Assembly: GCF_964019385.1 (NCBI RefSeq)
Contig: NC_088650.1
Coordinates: 24,567,211 to 24,631,210 of the forward strand
Reading direction: 5' to 3'
Length of the DNA stretch: 64,000 nt
From: Sycon ciliatum
Lineage: Eukaryota > Porifera > Calcarea > Leucosolenida > Sycettidae
Made by a program: the position numbers and the translations under genes. The notes beneath the pieces are model-generated. The model did no database searches, was not told the DNA's origin, and saw only the letters and a list, made by a program, of their open reading frames with translations. This document shows positions 58,101 to 64,000 of this stretch, piece by piece. The first letter of the stretch is position 1. Each line of letters starts with the position of its first letter.

Positions 58101-61100
58101 TTCTTACCTAATATAGCACATGCTGTAGCCATGTAAGGGCGTATAGCTCAGTGGTAGAGCATTCGACTGCAGATCGAGAGGTCCTTGGTTCAACTCCGAG
58201 TGCGCCCTGCTTACCTTTTTTTTTCTCGGTCCCTTTCAGCCGCATCCATCCTCTGAATTATGTTCCGAATTTTGCATGTGCCTGAAAGTTAAGTGAGGTC
58301 TGGTAAATGTTTTATCGTTATCTTTTTACATCTTGCTGTCAGATGAAAGTTGTTGTGGAGGTTTAGCATCACGAATTTCACATTCGAGTACGCATGCAAT
58401 TTTCGTGTCGCAAACAGGAATGTGAACTTTCGCATATTTTGTTCCCAAAAACAGACGGAGCACGATTTCACAGATTCGTGTCAGAGCTGTCGTAAATTTA
58501 CTATTATTCATGTACCATATGTACATATTCACAGCCTGTCAAAGTCATGCAAGTGCGAATTCGGTTTGCTAATCCTCTCCTCGGCATTTTCTCTTGGGGC
58601 TTCTCAAGTACTGATGAAGAATTTCTTTGTGCTGCTGTTGATTCCTTGTGCAGCACTCTCTCTTTGTTGATCTGCACAAGCATTTCAGCTGCATATTCAT
58701 GTTGGTGTTGGATACGTGCCTGGAACGCCTGTTTGCTCACGGGTCATTCGTGGCGTCCCCGACCGGTGCTTCGGCGGTGCCGGCGTCATCAGATAAGGTA
58801 TGGCTGGGCTTGCAGAAACTGTGCCCCCCCCCCCCCCCCCCCCCGTGGTCAGTGTCCAATCTCATATAGACGCCTGTTTTCAATAGAAGCCTGAACTTCA
58901 AGATACTTTAAAGGGACAAACTTTCGCGCGCGCAAATTTAGCGTTTTCATAAATCGGGCTGGTTCACGATGAGAAACTTTTGCAATTCTATCTCTTCAGT
59001 CGGATCTTGTACTGTCTACAATCAATGTTCGAAGAGGTTTGCGGCGATTTATATTCGCGAATGTGTGATGGTCGCGAAAATAGCGAAATTTAATCTCTAG
59101 CAAAAGTTTCTCACTTTACAGTACACCGTCGGTACATAAGCCTGGTTTTAGTGTTGACAACTTGACTCACATATAAATTAGTGGTCAAACGAATGCTTCG
59201 AAGCTTCGAACGTTCGTTCTCGAGTCGACATTCGAATGTCAAGTTGACCGCCTAAACGAATATCGTAACTCACAAAACTGTGAACTCTGCAGTACATGTA
59301 TATACCGGGTTTGAATAGAAGCCTGATGTGAATAGACGCCTGATGTGAATAGAAGCCTGAAGTGAATAGAAGCCTGATGTGAATAGAAGCCTGAAGTGAA
59401 TAGACGCCTGAAGTGAATAGAAGCCTGAAGTGAATAGACGCCTGATGTGAATAGAAGCCTGATGTGAATAGAAGCCTGAAGTGAATAGACGCCTGAAGTG
59501 AATAGAAGCCTGATGTGAATAGAAGCCTGAAGTGAATAGAAGCCTGAAGTGAATAGAAGCCTGGTTTGAATAGAAGCCTGATGTGAATAGAAGCCTGATG
59601 TGAATAGAAGCCTAGCCCTGACATCGGCTTCTACAGGAATAAGCCCGGCTTTAATACGCGACATTACGGTACACAGGCATTTCTGCCTTCTCGCCTAACC
59701 ATGCAGCTGGACTCTCAATAAAAGATGAAACATATGATATTAGTAAAAGAAAGCATGCTGCGAGTATATGAGGGAACTGATGTGAACATGCACTGGCTTG
59801 CACTTTGGGTGCAGTGTGCTGAGGTGCATGCTCCGTCTTTTCATTTGCATGCGCTACGCACTACAATCGTTTCGGTGCCGGTATATAGGTATATATCCTA
59901 TCATTTACCGTGAGCCTGCCCGGGGGTAGATGTTTACAGTGCTATCGGGTGCCGAAGAGGGGGGTCAGCCACCTAGCCTAAACCGTTCTTATTTTCATGT
60001 GTTACAGTCTATGCACAGTGGAGTCACAGTGTAGGCATAGCTGAAGTGATAACTCTGTCTAGCTTTGATTTAGGAGTGTTACATGGGCTCCCTAGGGAGT
60101 TGGTGCATTCGGGAATCGTTAACTCATTGGAAACTTTCTGCAACTTTTTCTTCTTCTTTTTTTGCGTGTGTGTACATGTACATACGTTTGCGGTGTCCCT
60201 GTGAATATTGACCATCCACAGAGAGCGTTGGCCATGATGAATTTGAATGAGCTCTGTCAACACGAAACCGAGAAAACGTTTGCACCAAGGTAGGGTTTCT
60301 CTCTTTTTTTGTTGTTACCAGCAGTATATTGTCAAGCGCTTACCCACTGGAAATGAGATTTGGGCGCCTATGAGTGAAAACATGTTTCAACGTACTGAGT
60401 TTGACAAACTCAGATATTAGTGTGATGTATGAGGGCATGCTTGGGTTGAGTAGGTGGGGGTTGAGTTGCAGAGAGGCTCCTTACTTGGTCTCACCAGATG
60501 TTCGCATAGTATTCTCCAATCCTGGTGCTAAGTATTGACACATATCCAGATTCATGCCATAAGAATACTTGTACTGTGCGGCCGCGGAGTCCATACCACA
60601 GGAAATAAAAGAACTCGTTACCTTGGTTCACAATACACTAGTATGGAAGGTGTGCATTCCCTACAAGCAATCAGGCCATTTTATCCTGACCAGGTTTCGG
60701 CGTGTTCTGTGTGTGTGTGTGGGTGGGGGTGCGTATGTGCTTGTGTGTGTGCGTGCATGCATGTGTGTGTGCGTGTGTGCTTCTGTCTTTGTCCAGGTGT
60801 TCCATGAATCTTGCACAGCTGTTATCGACGCATACCGTCCGTCTGTGTAACCTTATTCAATCGTCGTCGTCTCGGTCGTCAGCTGATCCTGCCGCAAGTC
60901 ACCTGTCCAGCGCCTGCCTTGCCATTCTGCAGCAACTACCCAGCCTGTGCGCCATACCGCCCTCACAGCCCTCCATGGCCGACTCAGTGGCGTGTGCGCG
61001 TGCCATTGTCTCGTGCTATGGGCGCCTGTGCACAAGTGAACAGCATGGGCGACAACAACCGTGCTCCTCTTCTGGTATGTGTGACCAGTGACCACCATAC

Positions 61101-62695
61101 TGTGCTTCTTCGTATTAGCACTGCACGTACATGTATACCCAAACCTGTCTTACCAAGCTGCCATAGGCCGTCAGAGGGTGCAGGGGTGTCGGAAGGTATT
61201 TTAGTGTGGTACGGTCAGCCATCTGAAGTACAATTTACTCGAGGGGGAGGGGTAGATGAGCCGAAAAGTTTGGAAATTTAGAGCCCAGATCAGTGTATTT
61301 TATTGATTCACGTGGTACCTGGGGCAAAAAGTGGTACGGTCAATACCGTAGTGACCGTACTGTGTGCGACGCCCCTGAGGGTGGTCGTATTTCTACCGTG
61401 CCTCAGAAACACTGTAGGCCTACAAGGCCTAGTGTGAGTGATGCACCATATTTTTTCTCGGTCGAGGAGGGGGGGGGGGCAGATGTGGGCCTTGATGGCT
61501 GCACAGTGTGATATTTTCTTCAGGAGCTCACTGCGAGTGTTTGTGGGTAATGCTGCATGTGGCTGTTTGTGGTTGTGTTGTTCCCTGCCCAGGCGAGAGT
61601 AGTGATCATTGCGCACAGTCAATGTCTCAGCAGTCCCATGCCTATCGCCAGGTCATGGCACGTCTGGCTCGCCACCACATCGGCATGCAGCCGTTCCTGC
61701 AGCGTCTGCTTATCGAGGCCAGCGCAACTATAGTACGGACCTCGCTGTGTGTGTGTGGGGGGGGGGGGGGGGGTGCGCGTGCTTTAAAAGCAATGGTTGT
61801 GTGAATTCCCTGCGGGCTTCTCTCTGCGACGAGAGAAAGAGATTGCTTCTGAGGAGAAAAAATAGTCCTGATTCTGTTTCTGGTATTGAATCTGTTGATA
61901 TGTTATGCATGTGGCCTTGTTGCGGCCATAATGTTTTTAGTGTTTGTCCAGTCCCTGCCCAGTCAGCCACCCTTTATGCAGGTGAATTGAAATTCAGGGA
62001 ATGTTGATTTCAATCTTCAGCGCCATCAGTTTGATCCCGAATCCACCCACCCCCAAATGGAAATGTTCTGTTAAAAATAACAGCAACCCTGTGGGCTAGG
62101 AGTACCCCCATATAGTTCTTGCATTGTGGTGATGCTAAGAAGAATCACGTTCATTTGATTTTGCCTGTATTTCACCTGATCATGAGGCATGAAAGTGAAC
62201 ACTTTCAAGATGTTCAAGAGCCTGACGTGTGCCCTTCTTCTCAGTAGCATTGCAGTCTTGTCTCCGAGGAAATTATATTGTGGGTATTTTTTTACTGATT
62301 GGCCGTTTGAATAGGGTGTGATCTTGGTCTTTGTTCTGCTGTTGCTATGCGTTGACTGCTAGGAGTGTGTAAGTGCATCTTCATCGCAGCGCAAGTACAG
62401 TTGTCGTGAAACGCACGCTGCAGCCAGTAATTCAGGTGAGAATGCTGCTCGCTAGCGCTGTTTGCAATGCTGCTCGCTAGCGCTGTTTGCAATGATGCCT
62501 GATTGCGCTGTGCAATGATACCTGATTGCGCTGTGCAATGATGCCTGATTGCGCTGTGCAATGATACCTGATTGCGCTGTGCAATGATGCCTGATTGCGC
62601 TGTGCAAAAAACATGAACGGTGTCTAAATATGCATGAGACGTATGCACGCACGCATGTGCACACACACCACACACACACAACACTACTACCACAC

Positions 62696-62757
<62 letters not shown>

Positions 62758-63581
62758 CACACACACACCTACTTGTGTTTGTACGTGTACATACGTTCAC
62801 CCGTGCACGTATGCACACCAGCAGCGGCAGCAATCGTGCGCATCATGTGGATCTCGCCACAATCGTCCGTCACGGTTTCAAGGTGAAAGACGAGCCCTTT
62901 TCAGTTTTCACTCTGTGCGTTTGTGTGTGTGTGTCTCACTGTTCATGTACATTGCAGAGAATGGCAATCGTGTTTCCTTGTTGGATGCTAGCTACCGCCA
63001 TTGCTCCACCGCCGCACTAGCGCCGGGTGCTGGTGCTGCGGCGAGCGTGAAAGCTAAACTAACCGACCGCCGCTCGCGACACTCCACCGATTCCAACCAG
63101 TCTCAACGATCCGACGACGCAGCGGTAAGTGGCTTCGCGCAATGTGCGGCCGTGTTGGTGTGCGCTTGCTCCGGCTTGGGCCGGCACCCGTTATTTCCTT
63201 GTGTTGTGTGTGTGTGTGTACCGTATACCGGTATTAGTGATGTAATGAATAATCGATTATTCGAATTTCCTCGATCTCTTGAATGGACAACAGTTGTCAT
63301 GTTGCGTAAGCCGTGCTTTCCCCTGTGTTTGTGTGCGTGTCACAGGAGTTTAGCTCGGACTACGTCCGAGCCATCGATCACTTCACGCACGCGCTGACGG
63401 TCGTTTGCGATGTCTCATCTCCGAGTTCGGCGACCGCGAACTCCACACCGCTCCCGTCTGGCCTGCCGTCACTCGCCAGCATTCTCTTTGAGATGGTGTC
63501 GGAAGAAAGCGGTGTGCTTGTTCAAATGACCGGATCCGCACTGTGGCCTGAGGAAGACTTTCTAAAGTACACACAGAGAAG
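46616..63581 (+). CDS. INTS5: Integrator complex subunit 5, partial (C-terminus beyond the window)
   Basis: Exons with continuous phase: 46616-46780, 47148-47267, 47540-47582, 48110-48218, 48858-48950, 49474-49744, 50696-50819, 51392-51461, 51976-52073, 53448-53497, 54360-54517, 57527-57638, 58654-58797, 60222-60289, 60797-61074, 61593-61732, 62822-62882, 62958-63124, 63346-63581. They give about 835 residues; human INTS5 has about 1,019. INTS5 is a helical scaffold of Integrator, which cleaves snRNA 3' ends and terminates paused Pol II transcripts. Best matches to the remembered human protein: SPHLDWMLALA, LLRSGLRDFH, TVPYLLHLA, ARLARHHIGMQPFLQRLLIE, LLDASYRHCSTAALAPG and ALWPEEDFL. A possible cassette exon at 53565-53608 does not fit the phase of its neighbour. 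The exon at 62822 is short and less sure. The start lies upstream, perhaps at 45866. Confidence 0.88.
47630..47655. repeat. (GT)n poly-G compound microsatellite
   Basis: GT units are followed by 12-13 G residues, 50 bp after the small INTS5 exon at 47540-47582. Confidence 0.85.
48408..48765 (-). repeat. tRNA-derived SINE-like sequence split by a CAAGAGT MITE
   Basis: On the minus strand, TCATAGCTCAGTGGTTA (an A-box-like D arm) lies at about 48743-48761. It is followed by a MITE whose CAAGAGT/CTCTAG ends are at about 48478 and 48738. Then GTGGTTAGAGCATCC and the B-box-like GATTCGAGTCC continue at about 48470-48420. GTGGTTA appears on both sides and would be a 7-bp duplication, although nine extra bases (CCAGTCTTG) sit at one border. 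A T-run follows. It lies antisense in an INTS5 intron. It could be a pseudo-tRNA rather than a SINE. Confidence 0.55.
49101..49257. repeat. Foldback with (GA)nGn and Cn(CT)n arms
   Basis: A GA run and G-run are followed by AACTCCGAGTTTCACG. Then CGTGAAACTCGGAGTT leads into a C-run and CT run. The whole is an inverted repeat of about 157 bp in an INTS5 intron. The unique 16-bp arms show that it is one element and not chance. Confidence 0.8.
50030..50483. mobile_element. TA-type MITE with AATT-rich arms
   Basis: CAGGTGGAATCCTCATAATTCGAA at the left and TTCGAATTATCAGGATTCCACCTG at the right (about 20 matching bases) are flanked by TA. Many copies of TTCGAATTA/TAATTCGAA fill the interior. It lies in an INTS5 intron. 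Confidence 0.85.
50827..51149. mobile_element. MITE of the TACCGTAAA family next to an INTS5 donor
   Basis: The ends TACTCTTTGTACCCAGAGAG and GCGCTCTCGCAGTGCTTTACG are related to the TIRs at 30248 and 4743. Internal blocks (GGTCATACGACAC, GTTGTGCAG, ACTCAGTTTG) match the copy at 30248. It starts 8 bases inside the intron after the donor at 50820. Confidence 0.7.
52198..52682. mobile_element. CAGTGCTGCC element with 6-bp TSD, copy 2
   Basis: This is nearly the reverse complement of 5203-5679, with the same CAGTGCTGCCAAA ends. CATGTG is duplicated at 52192-52197 and 52683-52688. It lies in an INTS5 intron. The high identity of the two copies suggests recent movement. Confidence 0.85.
52866..53292. 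repeat. Identical 201-bp direct repeat, 226-bp period
   Basis: The segments 52866-53066 and 53092-53292 appear identical; both start ATACTCAATCTGCGG and end CGCAAGAGTGCT. The 25-bp linker occurs once. It lies in the INTS5 intron before the exon at 53448. I recognise no family. Apparent ORFs in it are simply duplicated. Confidence 0.9.
54240..54353. repeat. (TG)n tract before an INTS5 acceptor
   Basis: About 110 bp of TG repeats with CATG and CACG interruptions end 6 bases before the GACAG acceptor at 54359. It takes the place of the normal polypyrimidine tract. Confidence 0.9.
54707..54778 (+). tRNA. tRNA-Cys(GCA), copy 1
   Basis: Seventy-two bases fold as a standard tRNA. The acceptor stem is GGGCATA/TGTGCCC, the D arm GCTC-AGTGGTA-GAGC, the anticodon loop CTGCAGA (anticodon GCA) and the T loop TTCAACT. 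The discriminator is T (U73), the classic cysteine identity base. The A box (TAGCTCAGTGGTAGA) and B box (GGTTCAACTCC) are intact, and a T-run terminator follows. The body matches vertebrate tRNA-Cys closely. It lies in sense orientation in the INTS5 intron 54518-57526. Confidence 0.96.
55106..55460. mobile_element. MITE with GTTTACATGAG ends
   Basis: The left end GCTGCGTTTACATGAG and the right end CTCATGTAAACACATCC are inverted repeats. Each is followed inward by a CAACCCGGGTTGAAA palindrome. It lies between tRNA-Cys copies 1 and 2. No definite target duplication is visible. Confidence 0.65.
55791..56164. mobile_element. MITE with GGGAGGTTTAGTCCCACGTA ends
   Basis: AGGGAGGTTTAGTCCCACGTAA and TTACGTGGGACTAAACCTCCCT are long inverted repeats. 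ACGTGGGT-like motifs recur inside. It lies between tRNA-Cys copies 1 and 2. The target duplication is unclear. Confidence 0.7.
56276..56347 (+). tRNA. tRNA-Cys(GCA), copy 2
   Basis: The sequence is identical to copy 1 over all 72 bases, with the same GTGGA directly upstream. A run of seven T residues 10 bases downstream can end Pol III transcription. It is in the same INTS5 intron and orientation. Confidence 0.96.
57169..57240 (+). tRNA. tRNA-Cys(GCA), copy 3
   Basis: It is identical to copies 1 and 2, again preceded by GTGGA and followed by a nine-T terminator. It is the third copy in the same intron, 893 bp after copy 2. Confidence 0.96.
57351..57487. mobile_element. Possible TTAA-type mini-element
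   Basis: TTAA|CCCATT at the left and AATGGG|TTGA at the right resemble the CCC-ended TTAA element at 28434, with one base changed in the right target copy. The interior holds GACGTATATACGTC and GACGTATATATATACGTC palindromes. It lies 39 bp before the INTS5 exon at 57527. Confidence 0.45.
57764..57965. repeat. 40-bp minisatellite, five copies
   Basis: A unit with GCAACCGCATGTCATCATTT and ACACGTGGTGGTCAGTTAGG is repeated five times. The first three copies are identical and the last two diverge with small indels. It lies in the INTS5 intron between the exons at 57527 and 58654. Confidence 0.92.
58137..58208 (+). tRNA. tRNA-Cys(GCA), copy 4 with compensated acceptor pair
   Basis: It has the same body as the other copies, but the acceptor stem is GGGCGTA/TGCGCCC. 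The A-T pair at position 5 has become G-C on both strands, which keeps the stem. The GTGGA 5' flank is lost. A T-run terminator follows. It lies in the next INTS5 intron, in sense orientation. Confidence 0.96.
59310..59612. repeat. 17-bp minisatellite, about 18 copies
   Basis: The unit GTGAATAGAAGCCTGAT recurs with small variants (AGACGCC for AGAAGCC, GAAGTG for GATGTG). Since 17 is not a multiple of three, every frame cycles through the unit, which produces long repetitive minus-strand ORFs (FYSHQASIH...) with no biological support. Looser forms of the motif are at 58868-58890. Confidence 0.92.
60709..60780. repeat. (GT)n G-rich microsatellite
   Basis: GT and GTGC units surround a short G-run. 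It ends 15 bases before the INTS5 acceptor at 60796. Confidence 0.8.
61744..61773. repeat. (GT)n poly-G compound microsatellite
   Basis: GT units are followed by about 16 G residues, starting 15 bases after the INTS5 donor at 61733. Confidence 0.85.
62450..62610. repeat. 23-bp minisatellite, about six copies
   Basis: The unit GCGCTGTGCAATGATGCCTGATT and close variants are repeated, with the first copies reading GCTGCTCGCTAGCGCTGTTTG. It lies in an INTS5 intron. Confidence 0.85.
62640..62768. repeat. (CA)n microsatellite
   Basis: A long CA run (62700-62768, one AAAC interruption) follows shorter CA-rich pieces. The INTS5 acceptor at 62821 lies 50 bp downstream. Confidence 0.92.
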
Positions 63582-63663
63582 GTGGGTAAACCGTAAAACG
63601 GCTGTAGTGGAGAATATGGGCCGCTGCATTGTCTTGTTTGTAACTAGCTTATGGCCTGAGGGA

Positions 63664-64000
63664 GATTACAGTAAAACCTGCCAAGGCGACCACTCGGATA
63701 AGGCGACCACCTGTCCCAGAAGACCATTGCAACCAGGACCAAGGGCTGCTACTTCCAGTCAAATGACCCTGGACAAGGAGACCTTCAGGTGACCAGGGGT
63801 AACAGAGACCACACTTTGAAGGTCCCTTGAGCGGTCATCTTAGAGTGGTTACTCTGTATCTAAGGTGCACACAAAGAAAGTGGGTAAACGGCTGTAGTGG
63901 ACAATGCAGGCCCCTGCATTGTCCACTACAACCGTTTACCCCCCTGACAATGCAGGCCCCTGCATTGTCAGGGGGTAAACGGCTGTAGTGGAGAATGCAG
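63664..64000. repeat. Repeat-rich end: MITE arm and stacked palindromes
   Basis: CAGTAAAACCTGCCAAGGCG near 63671, with GCGACCAC repeats, looks like the left part of a TA-type MITE. From 63860, ACAATGCAGG/CCTGCATTGT palindromes are stacked with repeated TAAACGGCTGTAGTGGA. The structure runs off the window, so its borders are unknown. Confidence 0.6.

Noticed and set aside
59178..59664. Two long minus-strand ORFs with FYSHQASIH-type repeats, which look like a repetitive protein.
   Set aside because: They are translations of a 17-bp minisatellite. A unit length not divisible by three makes long periodic frames by chance, and there are no splice sites or start context.

Overview
The window is eukaryotic nuclear DNA, most likely from an invertebrate animal. 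It has intron-split genes with GT-AG splice sites and animal-type proteins: Integrator subunit 5, ceramide glucosyltransferase, GPN2, a PLEKHG-type Rho GEF and a METTL22-like methyltransferase. It also has nuclear tRNA-Cys genes with internal Pol III promoters, many microsatellites and a heavy load of small DNA transposons. A sponge or another early-branching marine animal would fit, but this is an impression and not proven by the sequence. Nothing in it is prokaryotic.

Layout. 1-738 (-): gag-like zinc-knuckle ORF of a retroelement, cut by the left edge. 2998-9127 (-): two-exon PLEKHG-like Rho GEF whose 3.7-kb intron holds transposons nested inside one another. 9965-14138: LINE copies in opposite orientation forming a large inverted repeat. 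14172-15212 (+): intronless METTL22-like methyltransferase. 17815-33538 (+): complete 12-exon UGCG, with introns full of MITEs and a HARBI1-like transposase pseudogene that is itself split by a LINE. 35599-36171 (-): intronless cyclophilin. 37053-39437 (+): intronless single-pass membrane protein with a candidate actin-capping-protein interaction motif. 42942-45088 (-): GPN2. 46616 to the right edge (+): INTS5, at least 19 exons, C-terminus outside the window, with four tRNA-Cys genes in its introns.

The genes are unrelated housekeeping functions (lipid glycosylation, RNA polymerase II and snRNA biogenesis, Rho signalling, protein folding) and show no operon-like logic. Two pairs are head to head and may share promoter regions: cyclophilin with the membrane protein, and GPN2 with INTS5.

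The most unusual layer is the mobile DNA. Several terminal-inverted-repeat families can be defined by copies with intact target-site duplications (TSDs): TA, TTAA, 6 bp, 7 bp and 8 bp. Two elements are only 29 and 37 bp long and still carry perfect TSDs. One TA-type MITE sits exactly on a UGCG splice donor and supplies part of it. A 101-bp palindrome with perfect 50-bp arms lies between UGCG and the cyclophilin gene. All exon models come from reading frame, splice signals, phase continuity and remembered family similarity; none was tested against transcripts or a database.
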